Positions 21,035 through 32,255 are shown, numbered from the stretch's first letter. The stretch is DNA of 64,000 nucleotides from Hanleya hanleyi (GCA_036873755.1 JAVTVY010008073.1:310001-374000), one strand, 5' to 3'. The notes: a model not told the origin generated them from the sequence alone. A program made the numbers and translations.

Positions 21035-21215
21035 CTGAGTGCAAGTGTGGGAGGTGGTGGTGGGTTCAAAATGGTGGCCTGTGGGTGGTGGTGGTGGGTT
21101 CAAAATGGCGGCCTGTGGGTGGTGGTGGGTTCAAAATGGCGGCCTGTGGGTGGTGGTGGTGGGTTCAAAATGGCGGCCTGTGGGTGGTGGTGGGACCAAA
21201 ATGGCGGCGCAAGGG
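21035..21215. repeat. GGTGGTGGG/AAAATGGCGGCC tandem repeat (YY1-like)
   Basis: Five short units of ~34-37 bp with GTGGGTGGTGGTGGG and TTCAAAATGGCGGCCT. AAAATGGCGGC matches the YY1 consensus as I know it. The right arm has fewer units (24995-25085). A further single copy is at 21411. Confidence 0.8.
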
Positions 21216-21519
21216 AGCAAACGAGGCGGTGGGGAGGTCACGGGGAGAAAAAACCCTCACATTACCTTCAAAAAAACCTCTAAGCCATATAATAATAATA
21301 AACATAATCTATAGGTGTTGTACCATGTTAATAGGATCAGTCTAGCATCTGTACCACCCTAGGGTCGAGCGTTTATTGTTCCGTGTATCTCCGCAGAAAA
21401 TCAACAAACAAAATGGCGGCTCCAGGATGGTGTGGGGACGCCCTTTCCACATCACGGCGTCGATCCTGACCATAGCGCCATCTGCACACACTGACGCAAG
21501 GGAGACAACTCGTGTGGCC

Positions 21520-22520
21520 CAAGGGTATGGAAATAGCCGTTTTGGAGCTAGGGGAGTTACTACTGGTCCAGTGGGGTCGAGTGAGGTATCAATGTGAAGC
21601 CTAGGTGACGGGGCATCTGATGGGCTGGGTGTGGGGTTGAACTAGCGTCATTCTGCGCATGCGCGGTGGCCCAAGGGTATGGAAATAGCCGTTTTGGAGC
21701 TAGGGGAGTTACTACTGGTTCAGTGGGGTCGAGTGATGTATCAATGTGAAGCCTAAGTGAAGGGGCATCTTACTGGACTAGCGGGTTGAAATAGCGGCAT
21801 TCTGCGCATGCGCGGTGGCCCAAGGGTATGAAAATAGCCGTTTTGGAGCTAGCGAAGCCAATAATGGTCCAATGGGGTCGTATGAGGTATCAAAGTGAAG
21901 CTTATGTGAAGGGGCATCTGACTGGACTAGCGGCTTGGGCGTTGTCACCATTCTGCGCATGCGCGGTGGCCCAAGGGTATGGAAATAGCCGTGTTGGCAT
22001 GTAGGGGAGTTACTCATGGTCCAATGGGGTCGAGTGAGGTATCAAAGTGAAGCTTAGGTGAAGGGGCATCTGACTGGACTAGCGGCTTGGGCATTGTCAC
22101 CATTCTGCGCATGCGCGGTGGCCCAAGGGTATGGAAATAGCCATTTTGGACCTAGGGGAGCTACTCATGGTCCAATGGGGTCATATGAGGTATCAAAGTG
22201 AAGCTTAGGTGAAGGGGCATATGACTGGACTAGCGGCTTGGGCGTTGTCAACATTCTGCGCATGCGCGGTGGCCCAAGGGTATGAAAATAGACGTTTTGA
22301 GAGCTAGGGGAGTCCCTAATGGTCCGATGGGGTCGAGTGAGGTATCAAAGTGAAGCTTAGGTGAAGGGGCATCTGACTGGACTAGCGGCTTGGGCGTTGT
22401 CACCATTCTGCGCATGCGCGGTGGCCCAAGGGTATGAACATAGACGTTTCGGGCTCGAGCGGGGTTTCTCATGGGCCGATGGGATCGAGTGAGGTATCCA
22501 TGTGAAGCCTAGGTGAGGGG
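21520..22520. repeat. P2 left-arm ~151-bp satellite with NRF1-like sites
   Basis: Six very regular units (cores near 21652, 21803, 21953, 22105, 22256 and 22407, so a period of ~151 bp). Each has CTGCGCATGCGCGGTGGCCC, then AAGGGTATGGAAATAGCCG and GTCGAGTGAGGTATCAA. The inverse array is at 23895-24690, with five units. Confidence 0.9.
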
Positions 22521-22977
22521 GTTACACTAGGGTGTCGTATCCATTCTGCTGCGCAGGTCACGTGGGGGTTGTGACGTCACTTCCGGTTGGGGTGAGTGGG
22601 GCGTGACCTTGGGTACATGTCTAGACTTGTTTGTGTGTGTTGATGTACTGGGGTTTTTTTTCTCTACAATGGCGTTCACGTCACTTCCGGTTTTCACTAA
22701 AACTACCTCCAAACCCAGAAGAGTTCCAACGTTCAACCCTCCGGGGTGTTTTCCCGCCCCCGCCCCGGCGCTCCGCAGCGCGCGCGCGGGTTCTCCGGAA
22801 GTGCGCGTCATCCCCGGCAGTGTGCGCGCGCTCGGACGCATGTCAGGTCAAATGGTCACCTCCAGGTCAAACGGTCCAATGTCCAATGAGACAATGTTGC
22901 GGCATCGCTATAGTCAGAGCTTGAACCCCAAAAAGGGGATTGTAAATGAACCTGGGAAAGATGGGCAGTTCCATTTG

Positions 22978-23050
22978 GACCAATCAGCGGTCGAGAAAAA
23001 GAGCCAATCAGCGGTCGAGAAAAAGAACCAATCAGCGGTCGAACAATCAG
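22978..23050. repeat. ~21-bp tandem repeat in the P2 core
   Basis: Three to four copies of AATCAGCGGTCGAGAAAAAG. CCAAT boxes (CCAATCAGCGG) recur in each unit. Confidence 0.85.
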
Positions 23051-23555
23051 CCAATCGAATTGGGGTACTCGCGGTGTGCTTTCGCTGACGTTCGCGCCTA
23101 CATCTGGGTTCTTGTACACCCGGGTAATGTTTTCTGGACATGGATGGGTTACCTTTGGCTCCATTCTAGGCCACTGATTGGCTAATACGGTGTTCAAAGC
23201 CACTTTCATGCATTATGCTCATAGAACTTATAGTCATAATCTATACGTGTTGGCCGAGTCTCTTCACTCACCGTATACACGTACCTCAATGAAATGCCCG
23301 CTCAAACCTAGACCAAAGACACGTACTTGGTCTGTAGGCTGATTTCATTGGCTCTCTATTTTTTACTATAGTGCTCTTGCCTTCTAAACTTGATGGGTTA
23401 CATTTTGACCCCATCCTACACCACTGATTTAAGTTTGACTGAATCTCCACATTGGGCATTGATGCATTAGGAATAAAACACACAAGACAGGGTTTTTTGG
23501 TGAGATCTCATTTTTTTTTTTATTCAGTGAACAACAACAACGTGAGAACAACCAC

Positions 23556-23760
23556 GTGAAAACTCAAGCCCAGAACAAGGGGCTTGTAATTAACTGAAGC
23601 CCAGAACAAGGGGCTTGTAATTAACTGAAGCCCAGAACAAGGGGCTTGTAATTAACTGAAGCCCAGAACAAGGGGCTTGTACATTGAAGCCCAGAACAAG
23701 GGGCTTGTAAACTTAAGCCCAGAACAAGGGGCTTGTCATTAACTTAAGCCCAGAACGGGA
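23556..23760. repeat. ~32-bp minisatellite derived from a coding end
   Basis: About seven units of AAGCCCAGAACAAGGGGCTT plus TGTAATTAACTG. The last unit merges with the C-terminal codons of the minus-strand relic at 23744-23889, so the array appears to be tandem copies of that gene's stop region. Confidence 0.8.
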
Positions 23761-23889
23761 CTTGTACATTGAAATGATGGGCGGCCCAGTCATAGACGAG
23801 TACATCGCGGTCCTCGGCCTTGGGGTACTCGTCAAACATCTGTACGATGGTAGATAAGGGTCTTCCCCGGCATCGATGGTACAGGTAAA
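23744..23889 (-). pseudogene. C-terminal relic of an unknown protein (P2 core)
   Basis: An open minus-strand stretch of ~48 codons ends with LVYDWAAHHFNVQVPFWA and a stop. Its composition looks like real protein (aromatic and acidic residues, no repeats). No start is visible: the upstream side runs straight into the right-arm satellite at 23895. I do not recognise the family. It is probably the tail of a gene once carried by the autonomous parent of P2. Confidence 0.45.
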
Positions 23890-23894
23890 ACAAG

Positions 23895-24690
23895 CTCCCC
23901 TAGCTCCAAAATGGCTATTTCCATACCCTTGGGCCACCGCGCATGCGCAGAATGGTGACAATGCCCAAGCCGCTAGTCCAGTCAGATGCCCCTTCACCTA
24001 AGCTTCACTTTGATACCTCACTCGACCCCATCGGATCATTAGGGACTCCCCTAGCTCTCAAAACGTCTATTTTCATACCCTTGGGCCACCGCGCATGCGC
24101 AGAATGGTGACAATGCCCAAGCCGCTAGTCCAGTCAGATGCCCCTTCACCTAAGCTTCACTTTGATACCTCACTCGACCCCATTGGACCATTAGTAGCTC
24201 CCCTACATGCCAACACGGCTATTTTCATACCCTTGGGCCACCGCGCATGCGCAGAATGGTGACAACGCCCAAGCCGCTAGTCCAGTCAGATGCCCCTTCA
24301 CATAAGCTTCACTTTGATACCTCATACGACCCCATTGGACCATTATTGGCTTCGCTAGCTCCAAAACGGCTATTTTCATACCCTTGGGCCACCGCGCATG
24401 CGCAGAATGCCGCTATTTCAACCCGCTAGTCCAGTAAGATGCCCCTTCACCTAGGCTTCACATTGATACATCACTCGACCCCACTGGACCAGTAGTAACT
24501 CCCCTAGCTCCAAAACGGCTATTTCCATACCCTTGGGCCACCGCGCATGCGCAGAATGACGCTAGTTCAACCCCACACCCAGCTCATCAGATGCCCCTTC
24601 ACCTAGGCTTCACATTGATACATCACTCGACCCCACTGGACCAGTAGTAACTCTCCTAGCTCCAAAACGGCTATTTCCATACCCTTGGGC
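23895..24690. repeat. P2 right-arm satellite, inverse of 21520-22520
   Basis: Five ~151-bp units with CCGCGCATGCGCAG cores near 23939, 24091, 24243, 24396 and 24545. One unit fewer than the left arm. Confidence 0.9.
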
Positions 24691-25241
24691 CACACGAGTT
24701 GTCTCCCTTGCGTCAGTGTGTGCAGATGGCGCTATGATCGACGCCGTGATGTGGAAAGGGCGTCCCCACACCATCCTGGAGCCGCCATTTTGCTTGTTGA
24801 TTTTCTGCGGAGATACACGGGACAATAAACGCTCGACCCTAGGGTGGTACAGATGCTAGACTGATGCTATTAACATGGTACAACACCTATAGATTATGTT
24901 TATTATTATTATATGGCTTAGAGGTTTTTTTGAGGGTAATGTGAGGGTTTTTTCTCCCCGTGACCTCCCCACCGCCTCGTTTGCTCCCTTGCGCCGCCAT
25001 TTTGGTCCCACCACCACCACCCACAGGCCGCCATTTTGAACCCACCACCACCACCCACAGGCCGCCATTTTGAACCCACCACCATCTCCCACACTTGCAC
25101 TCAGTGACCCCTGTGACGTCATATGCAAATTTCTGAGGTCAAATTTTACTCGCTTCTGATTGGCTGTCACCTCCTCATTTCCTCCTCAATTATGCAAATT
25201 TCTGAGGTCAATGTGGTTCAATTGAGGTTTACCCTACTACT
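24690..25241. repeat. P2 right TIR tip region
   Basis: Inverse of 20898-21515. It includes GAGCCGCCATTTTGC at 24780, CCGCCATTTTG repeats at 24995-25085, two ATGCAAAT octamer words near 25123 and 25193, and TTACCCTACTACT at the end. Confidence 0.85.
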
Positions 25242-25334
25242 CCGCTTCCTATACTATAACCTGGAAGCAAGGGCATCAAGAGTTACCTCCCTGGAAAATA
25301 AGCGGTTTTATCGGTTGACTATACTACTATAGTA

Positions 25335-25760
25335 TAGAAGGGCATTTGAGGTATTTTTCGGTATGGATTGTGAGCGATGAGTGGCCTATAACCCTGTCAC
25401 CGCCGGGGGCCAGACCGAGGAAATTTAGGACATACTACTCGTGTCAACTGTGTGTTTTAGACATTACCGTACAGCAGTATTTTGGTTATTTTTAGATTAC
25501 ACTGTCTTAGTATAGCTCCGATTCTACTGCTGAAAATTGGTCGAGTCCCCAGCAAGATTCGAACCAACGACCACCAGAGTGAGGCACCCAGCCGCCAGCG
25601 CTATTGTCGGCGATCTATATATACCACTCGGCCAACGGGAGGTGAGGTAGATTGAGTGCAGTTGAAATCGAAAAAATAAAATGTTCTAATAATAATTGTG
25701 TTTTAATGTAACGACAAGAGAAAATACATGTACACAATATATGAAAGTTCAGCTCGATTG
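25335..25760. other. Intervening DNA right of P1, with a tRNA-like segment
   Basis: No gene is seen. The only structured piece is the tRNA-like sequence at 25540-25650. Confidence 0.5.
25540..25650 (-). repeat. Possible tRNA-derived SINE (A and B boxes)
   Basis: On the minus strand TTGGCCGAGTGGT (A-box-like, Ser/Leu tRNA style) is followed about 60 bp later by GGTTCGAATC (B-box). The T-stem and acceptor pairing look poor, so a functional tRNA gene is unlikely. A SINE head or tRNA pseudogene fits better. Confidence 0.45.
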
Positions 25761-26070
25761 CGTTATGATCATAGTTATGACATGAAATTGAAATCCGCAG
25801 CATGTGCTATTTCGTGAAAAAGGGTCTAAATCAAGTCATTTCAACACACATTCAGACACGAAAGACTCCTTGGACAAAAACGTCATTAAATCTGGTGATG
25901 TGCGCTGGTATTATATCTCCACTGCTGGAAAATCTTTTTGGTCCGTGGGGTCCTCCGTGTCTAGATGTGTGTTTAAAAGACTCGATTTAGACCTTTTTTC
26001 ACGAAATAACACATGCAGCGCTGCGGATTTCAATTTCATCATGTTCATGTCATAAATATAATCATAATGG
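25761..26070. mobile_element. ~310-bp foldback (MITE-like) element
   Basis: Inverted arms are GTTATGATCATAGTTATGACA with GAAATTGAAATCCGCAG and TATTTCGTGAAAAAGG (left), and their inverses at 25984-26070. The middle is ~150 bp. No clear target duplication was found. Confidence 0.7.
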
Positions 26071-26740
26071 TGTGTTCTTGTGCATTTTGACTCTGTAGAG
26101 TGATAAGGAAACATCAAGCGGAACTCACTTTCTACCCCCTGTTGGGTACGGGGGTTTCTTCCACTGGGGGATTTCAAATCTAGATGTAAAATGGTGCTTT
26201 CTGCTGCATTTTGACAACTTATTTTCGATTTGTATAGAAACTTTTAGACTTCTGGATGAACGTAAAAGTGGTTACATCCGGAACTCAATCCCGACAATTA
26301 TGGTTTGGATTGCACGAGTCTGCCCATTTTTCAATACATGATGTAAAACGGTATAGTTTCAGTCTTTGTTTTTTATTTATTTTAAAGAAATTCCTAAAAT
26401 GTAATATGCAGACGTCCCCAAAAGAAATATTTTGAATTTTCAAATACAAAACGCTGCGTTCTGGTGCATTCTAATAATAGGATAATTTCACCGGAGCAAA
26501 CATTTCTTCGCCAAAATAATCTCACTTCAAGAAAGAATCGAATGGGGTTCGCCAGCTCGAACTGACACCAGGTGGCTACGTGTACTAAGAGGTAACTGGC
26601 GCATGCCCATGTCGCTTTTCATGACGTCACAAACGCAACGTCATAATGTGACGACGTTACAATTGTTCGATTTATGACGCCACGTCTTCTTACCTGTTAG
26701 AGCACTAGTACCGCCTAGTGTGGCTGGCGATCCCCATTAG
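26071..26740. other. Unassigned DNA left of P3
   Basis: No gene is seen. A TGGTGCATT-type phrase recurs loosely at about 26070, 26190 and 26450. CRE-like TGACGTCA occurs near 26620. Confidence 0.4.
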
Positions 26741-27060
26741 TACATAAGTAGTATAGAAAAGACGGATAATGCCAACTTGACCTCAAAAATTTGCATGATT
26801 TGTGGAGGAAACGTGGAGGAGAGGTCAAGTGCACTATAGTTCCGGCAGAATGACCAAAAAGCTACACAGGAGAGTTCCAATTGTCGCAGGGAATGTATTC
26901 ATCCGCGGTGATGCGGTCTGGCGGTGATGCGGTCGCGCGAAAAAGCTTCCGCGGAGAAAAAGTAGTCCCCAGACTTCAAATAAGCTGCATGGTCCGATTG
27001 GGTCGAGTGAGGTATCAAAGTGAAGCATTCGTGAAGGGGCATCCAGTCATGGGTGGATGT

Positions 27061-27600
27061 ATGTAAAATTAGGATTTTCCCCCGAAACTATAAAAAACGG
27101 AACACGGACTTTACCCCTAAAATAGGGGAAAACACCTATCCACCCTAGCCAAAAGGGCTAATATCGGTCCCCGGGCTTATTGGGACCTGCCTATCAAGTC
27201 AATGGGGTGGGTGCATGTAAAATTAGGATTTTTCCCCGAAACTATAAAACGCGGAACACGGACTTTACCCCTAAAATAGGGGAAACCCCCTATCAACCCT
27301 AACCAAAAGGGCTAATATCGGTCCCGGGCTTATCGGGGCCTGCCTATCAAGTCAATGGGGTGGGTGCATGTAAAATTAGGATTTTTTTTCGAAAATATAA
27401 AAAGCGGAACACGGACTTTACCCCTAAAATAGGGGAAAACTCCTATCAACTCTAGCCAAAAGGGCTAATATCGGTCCCCGGGCTTATCGGGGCCTGCCTA
27501 TCAAGTCAATGGGGTGGGTGCATGTAAAATTAGAATTTTTTTCCGAAACTATAAAAAGCGGAACACGGACTTTACCCCTACAATAGGGGTCTGTATTATA
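27061..27600. repeat. P3 left arm, ~155-bp tandem repeat
   Basis: About 3.5 units with CATGTAAAATTAGGATTTTT, ACACGGACTTTACCCCTA, GGGCTAATATCGGTCC and TATCAAGTCAATGGGG. It is mirrored at 37800-38190 with fewer units. Confidence 0.85.
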
Positions 27601-28340
27601 CAATATAAGGGAAAATGTCTGTATGGGGTATGGGGATGGTCAATTTTTTTTGTGGGCTTTACTATGGCTTGTGGGGTCTCGTTTTTCTCGTCTCGCCAAG
27701 AAAATGACAATGGGAAGGGTCCCGGAGCGAATCGGTGAAATTTTGGGAAAAAAGTCACCGGTATATAGCCCCATATAGTGCCATACTGGCTATATGGGGG
27801 GAGGGGTGGTCAAATTTTTTTGTGGGCTTTACTATGGGTTGTGGGGTCTCGTTTTTCTCGTCTCGCCGAGAAAAACACAATGGCAAGGGTTTCGAAGCGA
27901 AACGGTGAAATTTTGGGGAAAAGTCACCGAGGTCTGTATATAGCCCCATGTAATCCTATACTGGCTATGTGGGGGTACAGGTTCAACCTGAGAAATTCAC
28001 ACACGTTCATTGTGATATGGGTTGTTTGGTCTTGTTTTTCGCGTCTCGTCATTTAGAACACGATGGGAAGGGTCCTGGAGCGAAACGGTGAAATTTTTGG
28101 AAAAGTACCATATAGCCCATATAGTCCTATACTGGCTATATGGGAGTATAGGTTCAACCTGGGAAATTCACACACGTTCATTGTGATATGGGTTGCTTGG
28201 ATTTGTTTTTAACGTTTCGTCATTTAGAACACGATGGGAAGGGTTTCGAAACGAAACGGTGACATTTTTGGAAAAAGTTCACCGAGGCCTGGGTAAGCCC
28301 ATAGGCCTATACTGCATGGCTATGGAGGTATAGGCCCATA
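27600..28340. repeat. P3 left arm, second tandem block
   Basis: Four related ~170-190-bp units with TACTGGCTATATGGGG, TCTCGTTTTTCTCGTCTCG and AACGGTGAAATTTT. It is mirrored twice in the right arm (36020-36735 and 37060-37790). Confidence 0.85.
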
Positions 28341-28930
28341 CTGGGTGGACGTTTTGGGGTCTAGGTGAGCCCTAATTAACCTATGGTGTCGTGTGAGGTC
28401 TTATTTTGAAGCTCTCGTGGAGGAGCATCCGACTGGACTAATAGTTCGTCCGTTTTCAATATTCTGCGCATGCGTAGTATAGAAAGCAGGCATTTTGGGG
28501 GATATGTCGCATGCGCAGTTGGGTGTAGTAAGTAAAGTGGGCATTTTGGTGCAGTGAAGGAAGGTATTTGGTGTAGAGATGGACCACTATTGGTCCGAAT
28601 GCGTCGTGGGAGGTGCCATTTTGTAGCCCTCGGGGTGTACATACCCATTTGAGGGATGCCCATAGCATCTGTGACGCCATTGGTGACGTCATCAGTAAGA
28701 GTAGTAGCGAAAGTGGGCATTTTGTGGAAGTGAAGAGAGGGACCATCCTTGGTCCCAATGCGTCGTGTGGGGTGTCATCTTGTAGTCCCCGTGGTGAAGA
28801 CCACGATTTGAGGGATGTTTACGTCATCTATGACGTCATTGGTGACGCCATCAGTACGAGTAGTAGCGAAAGTGGGTATTTTGGGGGCAGTGAAGGATGG
28901 ATTAGTAGTATAAAAGCGCATTTCGAGCCC
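28340..28930. repeat. P3 left arm: NRF1-like unit and two CRE-rich units
   Basis: 28340-28550 is one satellite-like unit with CTGCGCATGCGTAG and TCGCATGCGCAG. 28560-28925 is two ~176-bp units with TGACGTCAT words, AAAGTGGGCATTTTG and GTCGTGTGGGGTG. The right arm has about seven of the latter. Confidence 0.8.
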
Positions 28931-28949
28931 TATTGACCTTGCGGCGCAA

Positions 28950-29190
28950 TGCACAATGAGTGTATGTGTGTGTGTATGCGTCTGTGTGTATGTGTGTGTG
29001 TGTGCTTTCGTGTGTGTGTACGCGTGTGAGTGTGTGTGCGTGTGTGTATGCTTGAGTGTATGCGTGTGTGTGCGTCTGTATGTGTGTGTGTGCGTGTGTG
29101 TGTGTATGCGTGCCTTTGTGTGTGTGTGCGTGTGTGTGTATGCATGTGTGTGTATGCGTCTGTGTGTATGTGTGTGTCGCCGGATGCAGG
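28950..29190. repeat. (TG)n-rich microsatellite, P3 left arm outer
   Basis: Imperfect TG/TGCG repeats. The apparent Cys/Val or Thr/His reading frames are low-complexity artefacts. Confidence 0.9.
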
Positions 29191-29307
29191 CGCACGATCC
29201 TGTGGTGCAACCTATAGCGCGTAGGGCATAGGGTACGCCACCAAGCACAGAATACATGTACTCTGCGCATGTCCATGTATTCTGTGCATATCCGTGCACA
29301 CAAACAC

Positions 29308-31362
29308 TGGTCAAAAAGGGCTATACCATCAAGCACTGGTCAAACAGGTCTATACCAGCAAACACTGGTCAAACAGGGCTATACCACCAAACACTTATAC
29401 CATCAAACACTGGTCAAACAGTGCTATACCACCAAACACTGGTCAAAGAGGGCTATACCACCAAACTCTGGTCAAACAGGACTATACCACCAAACACTGG
29501 TCAAACAGGACTTATACCACCAAATACTGATCAAAGAGGGCTATACCACCAAACACTGGTCAAACAGGACTATACCACCAAACACTGGTCAAACAGGGCT
29601 ATACCACCAAACACTGGTCAAACAGGGCTATACCACCAAACGCTGGTCAAACAGAGATATACCACCAAACACTGGTCAAACAGGGCTATACCACCAATCA
29701 CTGGTCAAACAGGGCTATACCACCAAACACTGGTCAAAGAGGGCTACACCACCAAACACTGGTTAAACAGGACTTATACCACCAAACACTGGTCAAACAG
29801 GACTTATAATACCAAACACTGGGCAAACAGGGCTATACCACCAAACACTGGTCAAACAGGGCTATACCATCAAACACTGGTCAAACAGGGCTATACCACC
29901 AAACACTGGTCAACAGGGCTATACCACCAAACACTGGTCAAACAGGGCTATACCACCAAACACTGGTCAAACAGGGCTATACCACCAAATACTGGTCAAA
30001 CAGGGCCATACTACCAAACAATGGTCAAACAGGACCATACCACCAAACACTGGTCAGACAGGGCTATACCACCAAACACTGGTCAAACAGGACTATACCA
30101 CCAAACACTGGTCAAACAGGGCTATACAACCAAACGCTGGTCAAGCAAAGCTATACCACCAAACACTGGTCAAACAGGCCTATACCACCAACCACTGGTC
30201 AAACAGGGCCATACCAATAAACACTGGTCAAACAGGGCCATACTACCAAACACTGGTCAAACAGGGCTATACCACCAAACACTGGTCAAACAGGACTATA
30301 CCACCAACCACTGGTCAAACAGGGCTATACAACCAAACGCTGGTCAAACAAAGCTATACCACCAAACACTGGTCAAACAGGCCTATACCACCAACCACTG
30401 GTCAAACAGGGCCATACCAATAAACACTGGTCAAACAGGGCCATACTACCAAACACTGGTCAAACAGGGCTATACCACCAAACACTGGTCAAACAGGACT
30501 ATACCACCAAACACTGGTCAAACAGGGCTATACCACCAAACACTGGTCAAACAGGACCATACCACCAAACACTGGTCAAACAGCGCTATACCACCAAACA
30601 ATGGCCAAACAGGACTATACCACCAAACACTGGTCAAACAGGGCTATACCAACAAACACTGGTCAAACAGGACCATACCACCAAACGCTGGTCAAACAGG
30701 CCTATACCACCAACCACTGGTCAAACAGGGCCATACCACGAAACACTGGTCAAACAGGGCGATACCACCAAATACTGGTCAAACATTGATATACCACCAA
30801 ACACTGGTCAAACCGGGGTATACCACAAATCGCCGGTCAAACAGGACTATACCACCAAACACTGATCAAACAGGGCCATACCACCAAACGCTGGTCAAAC
30901 AGGGCTATACCACCAAACACTGGTCAAACAGGGCCATACCACCAAACATTGGTCAAATAGGGCTTTACCATCAAACACTGATCAAACAGGGCCATACCAC
31001 CAAGCACTGGTCAAACGGGGATAAACCACCGAACACTGGTCAAACAGGGCCATACCACCAAACACTGGTCCCACCAAACACTGGTCAAACAGGGCTATAC
31101 CAACAAACACTGTTCACACAGGGCTATACCACCAAACACTGGTCAAACAGGGCCATACCACCAAACACTGGTCCCACCAAACATTGGTCAAAGAGGGCTA
31201 GACCACCAAACACTGGTCAAACAGGGCTATACCATCAAACAATGGTCAAACAGAGCTATACCTCCAAACACTGGTCAGACAGGGCTATAACACCAAACAC
31301 AGGTCAGACAGGCTATACTACCAAACACTGGTCAAGCAGGGATATACCACCAAACACTGGTC
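29308..31362. repeat. 29-bp minisatellite, ~70 units, P3 left arm
   Basis: The unit is CACTGGTCAAACAGGGCTAT plus ACCACCAAA. Because 29 is not a multiple of three and the unit lacks stops in all three forward frames, one frame stays open for 755 codons, with a 29-residue protein repeat. No start context, promoter or conserved function supports a gene. There are no unique spacers, so it is not a CRISPR array. The inverse array (32313-34045) is shorter. Confidence 0.92.
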
Positions 31363-31625
31363 AATGTGTGTGTGCGTGTGTGTATGCCTGCGTATGCGTG
31401 TGTGTATGCATGTGTATGTATGTTTCTGTGTGTATGTGTGTTTGTGTGTGTACGCGTGTGTGTATGCGTGTGTGTATGCGTGCGTGTGCATATGCGTCTG
31501 TGTATGCGTGTGTGTGCGTGTGAGTGTGTGTATGTGTGTGTGTGCATGCGTGTGTGTGGGGGGGGTGTGCGTGTGTGTATGCAGCATGTGTGTGTGTATA
31601 CGTCTATGTGTAGGTGTGTGTGTCG
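31363..31625. repeat. (TG)n-rich microsatellite, P3 left arm inner
   Basis: Imperfect TG/TATG repeats next to the central region. Mirrored at 32070-32312. Confidence 0.9.
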
Positions 31626-32065
31626 CCGTGTGCCATGATACAGACAGATGAGAGGAAGAAAGATCTACACGTTCACAAGTCCGGAAGTAACCTTTGACCC
31701 CTGCGCTGCTCGGCAGTGACGTCATCGTACGCAGGCGCACACAAACACATACCTGGTGCACCCTGTACCCTATAGCCCGTAGGGCATAGGGTACACCAGG
31801 GTACCAGGAACTGACCTTTGATCCCTGCGCGCGCTAGCAATACCGGATAAAAATTGCGCGCCGGGGTCAAAGGTCAGTTCCTGGTACCCTGGTGTACCCT
31901 ATGCCCTACGGGCTATAGGGTACAGGGTGCACCAGGTATGTGTTTGTGTGCGCCTGCGTACGATGACGTCACTTCCGAGCAGCGCAGGTGTCAAAGGTTA
32001 CATCCGGACTATAGGAACACTTGTGAACGTGTAGATCTTTCTTCCTCTCATCTGTCTGTATCATG
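31626..32065. repeat. Central fold of P3 with conserved hairpins
   Basis: Arms meet around 31844: CTGACCTTTGATCCCTGCGC at 31811 and its inverse ending at 31876. Each arm also holds its own hairpin CCCTATAGCCCGTAGGGCATAGGG-like, given here only by its halves CCCTATAGCCC and GTAGGGCATAGGG (about 31767-31790 and 31897-31920). The same hairpin type is at the centre of P1. The TGACCTTTGACCCC word and the GCGCGC that follows are at the centre of P4. Confidence 0.85.
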
Positions 32066-32069
32066 GCAC

Positions 32070-32217
32070 ACGGCGACACACACACCTACACATAGACGTA
32101 TACACACACATGCTGCATACACACACGCACACACACACACACGCATACACACACTCACACGCACGCATACACAGACGCATATACACACGCACCCATACAC
32201 ACACGCATACACACACG

Positions 32218-32255
<38 letters not shown>

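Larger units (their letters stand above)
22525..23895. other. Single-copy core of P2
   Basis: A GC-rich stretch (CGCGCGCG around 22780) with ACTTCCGG words, a 21-bp repeat and a 32-bp minisatellite. It also holds one coding relic at 23744-23889 (listed separately). An open frame of 161 codons at 22603-23088 has low-complexity and repeat content and no recognisable domain. No transposase, polymerase or integrase is seen. Confidence 0.6.
20898..25241. mobile_element. P2: 4.3-kb giant-TIR element inserted in the right TIR of P1
   Basis: It starts AGTAGTAGGGTAAACC at 20898 and ends with the exact inverse at 25241. The 6-bp duplication CCGCTT flanks it (20892-20897 and 25242-25247). Removing P2 and one CCGCTT restores GGCCGCTTCCTATACTATA, which is what the uninterrupted left arm of P1 reads in inverse, so insertion into an existing P1 is shown directly. 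TIRs are ~1.3-1.6 kb and the ~1.4 kb middle is single copy. No complete transposition gene is visible. Termini and duplication match the Polinton style. Confidence 0.92.
6093..25328. mobile_element. P1: giant-TIR, Polinton-type element with captured insertions
   Basis: The left end AGTAGCATAGTCAACC at 6093 is matched in inverse by GGTTGACTATACTACT ending at 25328. An exact 6-bp duplication ATAGTA lies just outside both ends (6087-6092 and 25329-25334). Inside are three insertions: a ~485-bp insert in the left TIR, a Ty3/gypsy element at about 10339-18464, and element P2 at 20898-25241. Without them P1 is roughly 6 kb. The arms hold tandem satellites and the middle holds broken copies of a C2H2-ATPase gene and its companion. 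The 5'-AG end and 6-bp duplication fit Polinton/Maverick elements as I know them. No polymerase or Polinton integrase is visible, so it was probably mobilised in trans. Confidence 0.85.

Noticed and set aside
22603..23088. 161-codon frame in the P2 core
   Set aside because: It is partly made of a 21-bp repeat and GC-rich low-complexity DNA, and is overlapped by other frames. No domain recognised.
25540..25650. Functional tRNA gene
   Set aside because: A and B boxes are present, but acceptor and T-stem pairing are poor. Kept only as a possible SINE.
26540..26600. Second tRNA-like B-box (CAGTTCGAGCTGG on the minus strand)
   Set aside because: No A-box at suitable spacing.
28902..29336. Thr/His- or Cys/Val-rich frames in P3
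   Set aside because: Low-complexity translations of CA/TG microsatellites.
29256..31523. 755-codon open frame
   Set aside because: It follows a 29-bp minisatellite with no stops in any forward frame and ends in a TG microsatellite. No start context or domain.
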